Assembly (NCBI RefSeq): GCF_039521325.1
Contig: NZ_BAAACD010000011.1
Reading direction: 5' to 3' (one strand)
Length of the DNA: 64,000 nucleotides
Source: Clostridium_X cadaveris
GTDB lineage: Bacteria > Bacillota > Clostridia > Clostridiales > Clostridiaceae
Shown here: positions 36,381 to 45,251 of the stretch, piece by piece
Layout of the letters: the number at the start of each line of letters is the position of its first letter
How positions within the stretch are numbered: the stretch's first letter is position 1
Notes under the pieces: model-generated
What the model was told of the DNA's origin: nothing
The model's database searches: none
Seen by the model: the letters and a program-made list of their open reading frames with translations, nothing else
Made by a program: the position numbers and the translations under genes

Positions 36381-36928
36381 TTAATCTTCTAGTTTGATTT
36401 TATTCATAATTTTATAAATTGCATTAGGTCCATTTTGCAAAACATTAATAATCTGTAATGTGCATTCTTCTATAGAAGTTTGAAAAGTATCAACAGTTAA
36501 GTCATAGGGTTCTTGTGGAAATAAGTATTGAAATGAGGCTTCCGCAGAGCCTAAACATCTGTTTTTTCTTTGCTGCTCCCGTCTAATTAGTTCCTGTAAT
36601 GGGCAAGTGACATTAATTAAATATAAGTCGCAAAATTCTAAGGCTTCAATCAATTGTTTAAAAATACGTTTACTAGTAATCACATGGTCAATAATGATAT
36701 TTTTTTGAGATGAGACCATACTTACAGCAGCTTTACAAAATTTTGGTGTTATTTCAAATCATCTTCTTCATATATTGTTTCATTTATAGTCATATGAAGA
36801 AAATCATCGATGGAGAGGACACCATATTTTTCACCTGTTTCATATTCGAGAGCTTTTTGTACCGCAATTGATAGTGTTGATTTTCCGCTACTTGAAGGCC
36901 CATTAAACAATATAACATTTTGTTTCAT
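36381..36928 (-). pseudogene. P-loop kinase (chloramphenicol-phosphotransferase-like) with a frameshift
   Basis: From ATG 36928 the frame reads MKQNVILFNGPSSSGKSTLS, giving a Walker A, and continues to YEEDDLK and TAA. The next frame resumes at once as EITPKFCKAAVSMVSSQKNI and runs to 36381. A run of four T (minus strand), cut to three at 36756-36758, explains the break: restoring one T gives EDDFEITPKF. The whole resembles CPT-like/AAA_33 small-molecule kinases. Either a real pseudogene or a sequencing error in a homopolymer. Confidence 0.7.
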
Positions 36929-36996
36929 ATTTATTACCAGCCTTTCTTGGTTATATAATTCACTTAATATTATAATTCGTCATACACAAATACCAT

Positions 36997-37878
36997 TTAA
37001 GTCTTTTTTAGTTTTTTTCCTTCATACATACGTTGATCTGCACGGTATAAAAGTTCATCCCATGTCCATCGGCTCCCAAATTCTTCACTTGAGGCAGTTC
37101 CAAATGTAATATTAAATGGAATTTGTATTTTTTCAGTATAGTAACAAAGTTTACGCATTTGATTATAGTATTGTTCAATCTCATCGTTGAAAGTTTTTAA
37201 ATTAATACCGCAAGTGACAATGAGAATTTCATCTCCTCCAAAACGGATGACTAATCGCTCAAATCCATTTTTTCTTGAGTTAAAGTTTTGTTTCCAAAAA
37301 CCTGCTACGTCCTTCAATAAAGCATCACCAGCTTGATGCCCATATGTATCATTAACAAACTTAAAATCATCAACATCCATGATTGCAACGTTGATAGTTA
37401 TTCTTCTATCATGACAGCAGTTAAACGAAGGTAGAAAAGCTTCATCTAAGAAATGTCTATTATAAACTCCTGTTAATGAATCCGTTATCAGCATATGGTT
37501 ATAATTGTTAATTATTTTTCCTATTTCATTACGTTGATTGCTGTCCATTAAAAGATTATCACTTACATCATTTACAATTTCCATAACATAAGGACGATTT
37601 TCAACCTTTAAATATCGTGAGAAAACCCAATAGGTATGATTATTCATTATTTCCATTTTATAAGCTCGCCCTTGAGACTGAAGTGCACGAAGAGAAGTGC
37701 AGTTTTCACATCTTTCACAACGCCCCCATAATTTACTGCATATGTCTGAACTATTTGTTTTACTATCATAATCATGTACTTGTTGTGTCAGTGGATCAAC
37801 AAGCCTTACAATATCATTTTCACTCTTCATAAATCGAATGAAATCTTTGGCTTCTTGATGTGTAAAATCAATCTTCAT
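36997..37878 (-). CDS. Diguanylate cyclase with N-terminal Cys-rich sensor
   Basis: 293 residues. Residues 1-120 form a PAS-like region with a cysteine cluster (CSKLWGRCERCENC, about residues 47-60) that could bind a metal or Fe-S cluster. GGDEF domain from about 135: DSLTGVYNRHFLDEAF, DVDDFKFVNDTYGHQAGD and the active site RFGGDEI, with Ile instead of Phe at the last position, a common active variant. No RxxD inhibitory site is seen upstream of it. It should make c-di-GMP under control of the sensor. AAGGAGG precedes the ATG. Confidence 0.9.
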   Translation of the reverse strand: MKIDFTHQEAKDFIRFMKSENDIVRLVDPLTQQVHDYDSKTNSSDICSKLWGRCERCENCTSLRALQSQGRAYKMEIMNNHTYWVFSRYLKVENRPYVMEIVNDVSDNLLMDSNQRNEIGKIINNYNHMLITDSLTGVYNRHFLDEAFLPSFNCCHDRRITINVAIMDVDDFKFVNDTYGHQAGDALLKDVAGFWKQNFNSRKNGFERLVIRFGGDEILIVTCGINLKTFNDEIEQYYNQMRKLCYYTEKIQIPFNITFGTASSEEFGSRWTWDELLYRADQRMYEGKKLKKT

Positions 37879-38016
37879 TTTTTAATAGTCCTCCTTATGT
37901 AAACTATCATCAGGATATTATCCATAAGATGATATATACAATTAAAATCATTATAACAGGCATGGGACATAGCTTCAATAAACTGTATAAAAAAACATAA
38001 ATGTGAACTATATGAT

Positions 38017-38052
38017 AACTCTATTCTGTAGCACTACAGAATAGAGTTTTTT
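38017..38052 (+). terminator. Terminator-like hairpin before the M32 gene
   Basis: AACTCTATTCTGTAG (38017-38031) pairs with CTACAGAATAGAGTT (38034-38048), followed by six T on the plus strand. No plus-strand gene precedes it (the GGDEF gene is on the other strand), so it may attenuate a leader transcript of the M32 gene or end an antisense RNA. Confidence 0.65.
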
Positions 38053-38122
38053 ATGAAGGAATTTTGAATTTTTAGTTATATATTATAAGGTATATGATTT
38101 GTATGAGAATAGGAGTGAGTAT

Positions 38123-39628
38123 ATGAACAAGGAAAAAGAAAAAGTCCTAAATGAATTCAAAGATCATGTAAGAAAAATGTCTCTACTTGGTGGTACTATA
38201 GCACTTTTGGATTGGGATTCAAGAGTGTATATGCCTGAAAAAGGAGTTGCAAACAGAGGTGAATCATTAGGGTATTTAGCAGGTGAATTTCACAAATTAA
38301 ATGTTTCACCAAAGGTAAAGGAATTTGTAGATGCTTTTTCTAAAGAAAATGATTTAGACAATGTAACATCCGCAATGTTAAGAGGTACAAAGAAACAATA
38401 TGAAATATCTCTTAAGATACCTGCAGCTTGGGAAGAAGAGTATTCAATTTTATGTACTAATTCAAGCTCTGCATGGAGAAAAGCAAAGTCCACAGGTGAT
38501 TTTGAGGTGTTTAGACCACATCTAGAAAAAATTGTTGACATGAAGTTCCAGTACCTTAAACTTTTAGGCTGTAATGAAAAAGGATATGATGTACTTTTAG
38601 ATGATTTTGAAAGCGGTATAACTGTAGAGAAATTAGATGAATTATTTGGAGAGCTTAGAGACGGAATAGTAGATCTTTTAAACAAGATAAAGAATAGCAA
38701 AACCCAAATAAACGACAGCATATTAAATGTAACTGTACCAAAAGAAACACAGATTAAGTTGTGTAATTTTATCTTAGAAAAAATGGGTTTTGACTTTGAA
38801 GCTGGAAGAATGGATGAAACAGAACATCCTTTTACCACAAGTTTTAGTAATAAAGATGTCAGAATAACTAATCATTATTATGAAAATGACTTTACTAACG
38901 CTTTATTCTCAGCAATACATGAAGGTGGTCATGCTATTTATGAACAGGACATACCGGATTCTTTAGAAAACACAGGAGTAAACTCAGCTGCATCATTAGG
39001 TGTTCATGAATCACAATCAAGATTTTATGAGAACATTATAGGTAGAAGCTATGAATTTTGGGAGTATTTTTATCCTGAAATCCAAAAGGAAATCCCAGAA
39101 TTTAAAAATGTATCTTTGGAAGAATTCTATAAAACTATAAATAAAGTTCAGCCTTCCCTTATAAGAACCTCTTCAGATGAACTTACTTATAGTCTTCATA
39201 TAATAATAAGATATGAAATAGAGAAAGCTTTGATTGAAGGAAAGATTCAAGTGAAAGATCTTCCAATTGTATGGAATACAAAATATAAAGAGTATTTAGG
39301 AATAGAACCAAAGAATAATTCAGAGGGAGTTCTCCAAGATACTCACTGGGCAGATGGAACTATAGGGTATTTTCCAAGCTATGCACTAGGAAACCTTTAT
39401 GGAGCTCAGTTCTTAAATACTATGTTAAAGGATATTCCAAATGTGTACGAGGAGCTATCAAAAGGTAATTTAGATTCTATCCATAAGTGGCTTAGAGAAA
39501 ATGTTCATGAATATGGGGCAATTTACACTCCATCAGAACTTATTAAAAAAGTTACAGGAGAGGAGCTAACTGCTAAATATTTCTTGCAATATTTAAATAA
39601 AAAATACAGCAATATTTATAATCTATAA
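38123..39628 (+). CDS. M32-family (thermostable, Taq-type) carboxypeptidase
   Basis: 501 residues, all-helical. Zinc motif HEGGH (His266, Glu267, His270) in AIHEGGHAIYEQ, followed by the ESQSRFYEN helix with the third ligand Glu, and the family segment IRTSSDELTYSLHIIIRYEI. Cytoplasmic; releases C-terminal residues from peptides. ATG 38123 has AGGAGTG 7 nt upstream; a TTG eight codons earlier does not. Monocistronic; 87 bp lie before tryptophanase. Confidence 0.92.
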   Translation: MNKEKEKVLNEFKDHVRKMSLLGGTIALLDWDSRVYMPEKGVANRGESLGYLAGEFHKLNVSPKVKEFVDAFSKENDLDNVTSAMLRGTKKQYEISLKIPAAWEEEYSILCTNSSSAWRKAKSTGDFEVFRPHLEKIVDMKFQYLKLLGCNEKGYDVLLDDFESGITVEKLDELFGELRDGIVDLLNKIKNSKTQINDSILNVTVPKETQIKLCNFILEKMGFDFEAGRMDETEHPFTTSFSNKDVRITNHYYENDFTNALFSAIHEGGHAIYEQDIPDSLENTGVNSAASLGVHESQSRFYENIIGRSYEFWEYFYPEIQKEIPEFKNVSLEEFYKTINKVQPSLIRTSSDELTYSLHIIIRYEIEKALIEGKIQVKDLPIVWNTKYKEYLGIEPKNNSEGVLQDTHWADGTIGYFPSYALGNLYGAQFLNTMLKDIPNVYEELSKGNLDSIHKWLRENVHEYGAIYTPSELIKKVTGEELTAKYFLQYLNKKYSNIYNL

Positions 39629-39714
39629 TTTTAGTGCCAATTTAATAATTAAATTCCTATTCTCATATTTTTATATATCCTAAAATACAATAATACTGTG
39701 AAGGGGGAGATATT

Positions 39715-41088
39715 ATGGCAAAATACATTGCTGAACCATTTAAAATAAAGATGATAGAGCCAATAAAAATGACCACAAGGGAAGAGAGACAGCAGTATTT
39801 AAAAGAGGCTAATTATAATTTATTTTCTCTAAAAAGTGATTATGTCTATATTGACTGTTTAACTGACAGCGGAACAGGATCTATGAGCGATTCTCAATGG
39901 GCCGGAATCATGAAAGGTGACGAGAGTTATGCTGGGGCTAGATCTTATTATAAACTTATAGATGCTGTAAAAGATATCTTTGGGTATGAATATGCTCAGC
40001 CTGTACACCAAGGAAGAGCAGCAGAGAAAGTTCTATTTCCATGTTTATTAAAAGAAGGTCAGTATTCAATATCAAATATGCATTTTGACACAACCCGAGG
40101 ACATGTAACATTGTGTAAAGCTATTCCTAAAGACATAGTAGTTAAAGAAGCGACAGATACTGAAAATTTTGCTCCATTCAAAGGAAATATGGACGTTGAA
40201 AGAATGGAAGCTTTTATAAATGAGGTTGGCTGTGACAAGGTTGGGGTAATAATAATGACTATAACCAATAACAGTGCCGGTGGACAACCAGTATCCATGG
40301 AAAATATAAAAGAAACTAGCAGGATAGCAAAAAAATATGGAATCCCATTCGTTATTGATGCTGCTAGATTTGCAGAAAATGCATACTTCATAAAGACAAG
40401 AGAATCTGGGTATGAAGATAAATCTATAAAGGACATAACAAGAGAAACATTTTCTTATGCTGATGCCTTTACAATGTCTGCTAAGAAGGATGCTATAGTA
40501 AATATGGGAGGGCTTATAGGTATCAAGGACAATGAAGCCATGTATAATGCAGTTAAAGGGTTTACAGTGCCTTTTGAAGGCTTTGTAACTTATGGAGGAC
40601 TTGCAGGAAGAGACCTAGAAGCTCTAGCAATAGGATTATATGAAGGAATAGATTATGATTTTTTAAGATATAGAATTGGTCAAGTACAGTATTTAGGTGA
40701 ATTATTAAAAGAAGGCGAAGTGCCATTTCAATATCCAACAGGAGGACATGCTATCTTTATAGATGCAAAAAGACTTCTTCCACATATTCCTTATTATCAA
40801 TTTCCAGCACAAGCTTTAGCTTGCGAACTTTACCTTGAGGCTGGTATAAGAGGATGTGATATTGGATCATATATGTTAGATCCAGTTGATGGAGTACAGC
40901 CTGAATCAGAAATGGAATTTACTAGATTATGTATTCCAAGAAGGGTATATACAAAGGCTCACTTGGATTTAATTGCAGAGGCTCTTATAAATATAAAAGA
41001 AAATGCATCAAAAATAAAGGGCTATGAGATAGTATGGCAGCCACAGGTTTTGAGACATTTCACTGCAAAGCTTAAACCTATAGAATAA
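39715..41088 (+). CDS. tnaA: Tryptophanase
   Basis: 457 residues of the beta-eliminating lyase family. PLP lysine Lys258 in MSAKKDA, LTDSGTGSMSD, PVHQGRAAEK, ITNNSAGGQPVSM and LRHFTAKLKP. Tryptophanase and tyrosine phenol-lyase are close; the stretches RSYYKLIDAVKDIFGYEY, FPAQALACELYLEAGIR and DIGSY match tryptophanase better (phenol-lyases have ERG where this has DIG). It makes indole, pyruvate and ammonia from tryptophan. No tnaC-type leader peptide or Trp permease is adjacent. GAAGGGGGAG precedes the ATG. Confidence 0.88.
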   Translation: MAKYIAEPFKIKMIEPIKMTTREERQQYLKEANYNLFSLKSDYVYIDCLTDSGTGSMSDSQWAGIMKGDESYAGARSYYKLIDAVKDIFGYEYAQPVHQGRAAEKVLFPCLLKEGQYSISNMHFDTTRGHVTLCKAIPKDIVVKEATDTENFAPFKGNMDVERMEAFINEVGCDKVGVIIMTITNNSAGGQPVSMENIKETSRIAKKYGIPFVIDAARFAENAYFIKTRESGYEDKSIKDITRETFSYADAFTMSAKKDAIVNMGGLIGIKDNEAMYNAVKGFTVPFEGFVTYGGLAGRDLEALAIGLYEGIDYDFLRYRIGQVQYLGELLKEGEVPFQYPTGGHAIFIDAKRLLPHIPYYQFPAQALACELYLEAGIRGCDIGSYMLDPVDGVQPESEMEFTRLCIPRRVYTKAHLDLIAEALINIKENASKIKGYEIVWQPQVLRHFTAKLKPIE

Positions 41089-41104
41089 AAATTAAATAAT
41101 ACTT

Positions 41105-41150
41105 ATCAAGCCCCAGAAATAATAATTTCTGGGGCTTGATTATTTTATTT
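41105..41150. terminator. Bidirectional terminator between tnaA and the ArsR gene
   Basis: ATCAAGCCCCAGAAAT (41105-41120) and ATTTCTGGGGCTTGAT (41125-41140) pair perfectly around AATA, then TATTTTATTTT. Confidence 0.9.
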
Positions 41151-41438
41151 TAAATCTAACGGGCAGTAGTTATCTTTTAAACATTCTATAAGTTTTAAAA
41201 CTCTTTCGTCTTTTATGCTATACACTGTGTTTAGTCCATTTTTGTTTGATTCTACAATTTTATGGGCTTTTAATATAGATAAATGCTGTGATAATGCTGA
41301 TTGAGTTAAATGATCCAATTTTTTATTTAGCTCTGTTACGTTCATTGGTTCTTTAATAAGATAACATACTATTAATAATCTATTTTCATTTGATAATACT
41401 TTAAGCAAGTCGCCTACTTCTTTAGCTTCTCTTAACAT
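41145..41438 (-). CDS. ArsR-family repressor, persulfide-sensor (BigR/SqrR)-like
   Basis: 97 residues, one winged helix: LKVLSNENRLLIVCYLI, NVTELNKKLDHLTQSALSQH, LSILKAHKIVESNKNGLNTV. Cysteines at 25 (in the RLLIVCYL helix), 86 and 92; BigR/SqrR/YgaV repressors sense persulfide by forming a tetrasulfide between a cysteine in the same helix and one near the C-terminus. There is no metal-site motif of the ArsR/CadC type (ELCVCDL). It diverges from the sulfur-transfer fusion enzyme, and a long palindrome lies between them. The persulfide role is inference from cysteines and neighbour. Confidence 0.85.
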   Translation of the reverse strand: MLREAKEVGDLLKVLSNENRLLIVCYLIKEPMNVTELNKKLDHLTQSALSQHLSILKAHKIVESNKNGLNTVYSIKDERVLKLIECLKDNYCPLDLK

Positions 41439-41566
41439 TTTACACTCCTATTACAAATATAATTTTTAATTTTATATTATTATTATACCACCAAAATATA
41501 AAGTTCTTTTAAATAAGAAAATTTTAAGGGTATATAAAGACATGTGAGAATTATTTTAAAATAATA

Positions 41567-41611
41567 TTGACTAAATTATATTACTATATTAGAATATTCT
41601 TATATAGTAAT
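41567..41611 (+). promoter_or_regulatory. Promoter with a 32-bp palindromic operator
   Basis: TTGACT (41567-41572), 17-bp spacer, TAGAAT (41590-41595). The inverted repeat 41580-41611 is near-perfect: ATTACTATAT, T, AGAATATTCT, T, ATATAGTAAT; only the two single T break symmetry. It covers the -10, so repressor binding would shut the promoter off. Confidence 0.75.
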
Positions 41612-41681
41612 GATAAATGAAAAGTATTTTTAAGTCAATATATAAAAATAGAAAGATATTTATTTAGGAGGACTAAAATAT

Positions 41682-44165
41682 ATGAGTAAAAAAGTTGTTA
41701 TAGTGGGTGGAGTTGCAGGTGGAGCTTCTACAGCTGCTAGACTTAGAAGAATTGATGAAAAATGTGAAATAGTAATGTTTGAAAAAGGAGAATATATATC
41801 TTTTGCAAACTGTGGACTTCCTTATTATATAGGTGAAACTATAAAGGAAAGAGATAATTTGATTGTTCAGACCGTTGAAGCTATGGAAAAAAAGTTTAAT
41901 ATGAAAATAAAGAACTTTAGTGAAGTAACAAAAATAAATAGAGATAAAAAGACTGTAGAAGTTACTAATATAAAAACTAAGGAAAAATATGAAGAGAATT
42001 ATGATGTTTTAGTACTTTCTCCTGGAGCAAAGCCAATAAAGCCTCCTATAGAAGGTATTAAAGAATGTGATAATTTGTTTACCTTAAGAAACATTCCTGA
42101 TACTGATAAAATTAAAGGCTACGTTGACAACAACCATCCAAAAGAAGCTGTTATTGTTGGTGGAGGTTTTATAGGACTTGAAATGGCTGAAAACTTAGTA
42201 GAACGTGGAGTACATGTTAACTTAGTTGAAATGGCAAATCAAGTTATGGCTCCAATAGACTTTGAAATGGCAGCTATAGTACATGAACATTTAAAAGATA
42301 AAGGGATAAATCTTATATTAGAAGACGGAGTAAACTCATTCTTAAATGAAGGGAAAACTGTTAAGCTTAATAGTGGTAGAAAAATAGATACGGATTTAAT
42401 TATACTTTCTATAGGTGTTTCTCCTGAAAGTAAAATCGCTAGAGATGCAGAACTTGTATTAAATAAAAGAGGGGCAATTGTGGTTGATGATCACATGAAA
42501 ACTTCTGATGAAAACATATATGCTTTAGGTGATGCTGTAGAAGTTAAAGATTATGTTACTGAAACACCTGTTATGATACCTCTAGCTTGGCCAGCTAATA
42601 GACAAGGAAGAATAGTAGCTGACAATATATCTGGAAGAGATGTTAAGTATAAAGGAACATTAGGTTCTAGTGTTGCTAAAATCTTTGATTTGACTGTTGC
42701 TGCAACAGGAAACAATGAGAAAGTGCTTAAGGCTAAAAATATAGATTATAAAGTTATTCATATTCATCCAGGCTCTCATGCTGGATACTATCCAGGGGCG
42801 TTTCCAATAAGCTTAAAGCTTATATTTTCACCTGAGAATGGAAAGATTCTAGGAGCTCAAGCTGTAGGGATAGATGGTGTTGAGAAGCGTATAGATGTTT
42901 TAGCTACTGCTATTAAAGGTAACTTGACTGTGTTTGACCTTCAAGATGTTGAAACATGTTATGCGCCTCCATATTCATCAGCAAAGGACCCTGTAAACAT
43001 GGCTGGATATTATGCTTCTAATATATTAGAAGGATTGGTAGACAATATTCAATGGAATAAAGTTGATGATTTGATTGAAAATGGAGAATATATTCTTGAC
43101 GTAAGGGAAGAACTTGAAACTGATATGGGCGCTATAGAAACCTCAATAAATATACCTTTAGGTCAAATAAGAAGCAGAGTAAATGAAATTCCAAAGGATA
43201 AACCAATTTATGTTTATTGTCAAGTTGGACTAAGAGGATATATTGCATGTAGAATTTTAAACCAATTAGGATTTAATGCCATAAATATAGATGGTGGATA
43301 TAAGACTTATTCAGTAGTGAAAGATTCATCTAAAAATCAAGGAATAAACGAAATAAATGTACCTAAATCAGAAACAAAAAGTGAAGATGTGGAGTATAAT
43401 ATATCTAAAGTTGATCTAACTCTGGATGCTTGCGGACTTCAATGTCCTGGACCTATAAGAAGAGTATTTGAAGAAATGCAGAAATTGAATATTGGAGATG
43501 TTTTAGAAGTTAGAGCTACTGATCCGGGATTTTCCAAGGATGTAGTATCTTGGTGCAAGAATACAGGAAACACTATGTTAAAGAGTGAATTTGATAAAGA
43601 AAAAAAGGCTTTTGTTGCATATATAGCTAAGGGAAAAATTGGGTGCCCTGTCTCTTATGAAACTGCTAACAATTCTTCAGTGACATTTGATAATAAAAAT
43701 GGATCTACTATGGTAGTGTTCAGTGGAGATTTGGATAAGGCAATAGCATCCTTCATAATAGCTACAGGCTCTGCATCAATGGGCAAGGAAGTTACTATGT
43801 TCTTTACATTCTGGGGATTAAATATATTAAAGAAAAAGAATAAGCCAAAGGTAGCAAAAGGAGCTCTTGAAAAAATGTTTGGCTTCATGCTTCCAAAGGA
43901 TCCTAGTAGACTTCCACTATCCAAAATGAATATGGCAGGCATGGGACCTAAGATGATTAAATATATAATGAAGAAGAATAATGTAGATACATTGGAAACA
44001 CTAATAGAAAATGCCCTTAAAATGAATGTAAAAATAGTTGCATGTGCTATGTCCATGGATCTAATGGGAATTAAGAAAGAAGAACTAATAGATGGGATAG
44101 AAGTTGCAGGGGTTGCGTCTTATTTAGGAGCAACAGAGGAAGCTGGACTTAATCTATTCATTTAA
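41682..44165 (+). CDS. CoA-disulfide reductase-rhodanese-TusA-DsrE fusion protein
   Basis: 827 residues in four parts. About 1-450: FAD/NAD(P) pyridine-nucleotide-disulfide oxidoreductase (GGVAGGASTAARLRR, GGGFIGLEMAE) with the single active cysteine Cys44 in FANCGLPYY, as in CoA-disulfide/persulfide reductases. About 455-545: rhodanese with Cys513 in YCQVGLRG. About 578-650: TusA-like with CGLQCPGP (Cys584, Cys588). About 665-827: DsrE2-like with CAMSMDLMG (Cys788). Together the parts suggest reduction and relay of persulfide sulfur in the cytoplasm. Divergent ArsR-type repressor; ends at a strong terminator. Confidence 0.92.
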   Translation: MSKKVVIVGGVAGGASTAARLRRIDEKCEIVMFEKGEYISFANCGLPYYIGETIKERDNLIVQTVEAMEKKFNMKIKNFSEVTKINRDKKTVEVTNIKTKEKYEENYDVLVLSPGAKPIKPPIEGIKECDNLFTLRNIPDTDKIKGYVDNNHPKEAVIVGGGFIGLEMAENLVERGVHVNLVEMANQVMAPIDFEMAAIVHEHLKDKGINLILEDGVNSFLNEGKTVKLNSGRKIDTDLIILSIGVSPESKIARDAELVLNKRGAIVVDDHMKTSDENIYALGDAVEVKDYVTETPVMIPLAWPANRQGRIVADNISGRDVKYKGTLGSSVAKIFDLTVAATGNNEKVLKAKNIDYKVIHIHPGSHAGYYPGAFPISLKLIFSPENGKILGAQAVGIDGVEKRIDVLATAIKGNLTVFDLQDVETCYAPPYSSAKDPVNMAGYYASNILEGLVDNIQWNKVDDLIENGEYILDVREELETDMGAIETSINIPLGQIRSRVNEIPKDKPIYVYCQVGLRGYIACRILNQLGFNAINIDGGYKTYSVVKDSSKNQGINEINVPKSETKSEDVEYNISKVDLTLDACGLQCPGPIRRVFEEMQKLNIGDVLEVRATDPGFSKDVVSWCKNTGNTMLKSEFDKEKKAFVAYIAKGKIGCPVSYETANNSSVTFDNKNGSTMVVFSGDLDKAIASFIIATGSASMGKEVTMFFTFWGLNILKKKNKPKVAKGALEKMFGFMLPKDPSRLPLSKMNMAGMGPKMIKYIMKKNNVDTLETLIENALKMNVKIVACAMSMDLMGIKKEELIDGIEVAGVASYLGATEEAGLNLFI

Positions 44166-44183
44166 TAAGATATGTATAAAATA

Positions 44184-44229
44184 AAAAAATAGACTTACCA
44201 TTTCATTGAAAATGGCAAGTCTATTTTTT
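44184..44229 (+). terminator. Terminator of the sulfur-transfer gene
   Basis: AAAAAATAGACTTACCATTT pairs with the mirrored arm ending AAGTCTATTTTTT, with one mismatch (a C opposite an A), around CATTG. Confidence 0.9.
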
Positions 44230-44340
44230 AGGATTAAAGAAGTTTTTTACATGATTTATGAAATTATGAGAAAATATGTTTGTGCAAATATTTGAAATTT
44301 GATAATATATATGTAAAGGTTATTTTAAGGGGGAATAAAA

Positions 44341-44940
44341 ATGAGTAAATCTAAGAAATCAATATTTAAAAGATGGTGGTTCTGGTTAATAGTAATAATC
44401 ATTATAGGAGGTATAGTAGGACAAACTGGTGGAAAGAAAGACGCAAAGGATTCTGAAGGAACAAAACAAGAAGTTAGTAAAAATGAAAAAGAAAAAGAAG
44501 AAACAAAAATTACTTATGAAAATTTCTTAGCAATTAAGCTTGGAGAGCCATACAGTGAAGTTGTAAAATTATTAGGTGAAGGTAAAGAAGATACATCTTC
44601 TGAGGTGGCTGGTATTAAAACAGCTATTTATTCATGGAAGGGAGAAGGTCTTAGCAACATGAATGTTACAGTTCAAAAGGATGTTGTTACAGGAAAAGCT
44701 CAACTTGGATTAAAGGCTGAAAGAACTAATATAACATTAGAAAAATATAATAGCGTTAAAGAAGGAATGACATATGATGAAGTGAAAGACATCTTAGGTG
44801 AAGGAGAAGTCCTTTCTGAGAGCAAAATAATGGATTCACAATCTATTATTTATAGCTATAGCAACAAAGACGGATCAAATGCTAACTTTACTTTTAATGG
44901 AAATAAATTACAAGTGAAATCTCAATTTCAATTAAAATAA
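44341..44940 (+). CDS. DUF3862-type membrane-anchored protein
   Basis: 199 residues. One N-terminal membrane anchor (WWFWLIVIIIIGGIVG, about 12-28) behind a basic tail, a charged Lys/Glu linker (30-60), then two similar repeats (about 60-125 and 130-199), each starting with a Y..V/NF/S...G..Y.EV..LLGEG pattern. This is the DUF3862/SmpA-BLIP-like fold, outside the membrane. Role unknown. TAAGGGGG precedes the ATG. It stands alone between two terminators. Confidence 0.75.
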   Translation: MSKSKKSIFKRWWFWLIVIIIIGGIVGQTGGKKDAKDSEGTKQEVSKNEKEKEETKITYENFLAIKLGEPYSEVVKLLGEGKEDTSSEVAGIKTAIYSWKGEGLSNMNVTVQKDVVTGKAQLGLKAERTNITLEKYNSVKEGMTYDEVKDILGEGEVLSESKIMDSQSIIYSYSNKDGSNANFTFNGNKLQVKSQFQLK

Positions 44941-44941
44941 A

Positions 44942-44973
44942 TTAAAGCCATGTTCAATTGAATATGGCTTTAA
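44942..44973 (+). terminator. Terminator after the DUF3862 gene
   Basis: TTAAAGCCATGTTCAA pairs with the opposite arm TTGAATATGGCTTTAA with one mismatch, followed by ATTTTAT. Confidence 0.7.
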
Positions 44974-45042
44974 ATTTTATCAATAATGTGTTTTAGATAT
45001 TTCTAATCCATTTTCAATAAGATTTTTGTTGTAGGAGTTAAG

Positions 45043-45201
45043 GTGTGTATAAATTTCTTGTTTAAATGGGTTGCATCTGTACTTTTTAAGTTGTGCAATA
45101 AGGAGATAGATATACTTGTGGAAGAAGAACTGTCAGAATTTTTTAGTGATGAAAGTAGAAAAGCTATACTTATGTATTTGAAGAACTATAATAATGGTTA
45201 G
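45043..45201 (+). CDS. Possible small protein of 52 residues
   Basis: GTG start at 45043 with AGGAG five nt upstream. Reads MCINFLFKWVASVLFKLCNK then EIDILVEEELSEFFSDESRK and AILMYLKNYNNG. A hydrophobic first third and an acidic helical rest; I recognise no family. It may be a real small protein or the tail of a lost gene. Confidence 0.3.
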   Translation: MCINFLFKWVASVLFKLCNKEIDILVEEELSEFFSDESRKAILMYLKNYNNG

Positions 45202-45216
45202 TGAAAATAAAATCTA

Positions 45217-45245
45217 TTGACAACATTTTATTCCTTAAGTATATT
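45217..45245 (+). promoter_or_regulatory. Promoter of the leader RNA before the MutS2-like gene
   Basis: TTGACA (45217-45222), 17-bp spacer, TATATT (45240-45245): strong sigma-A match, 300 bp before the next start codon. Confidence 0.65.
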
Positions 45246-45251
45246 ATAGAT

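Noticed and set aside
38290..38838. Open frame of 182 codons on the minus strand
   Set aside because: Opposite the M32 carboxypeptidase, Ser/Phe-rich as expected of antisense, no homology that I can see.
40059..40436. Open frame of 125 codons on the minus strand
   Set aside because: Shadow of tryptophanase without start signals.
39715..41088. Tyrosine phenol-lyase instead of tryptophanase
   Set aside because: The sequence follows tryptophanase at RSYYKLIDAVKDIFGYEY and at DIGSY, where phenol-lyases have ERG; biochemical proof is still lacking.
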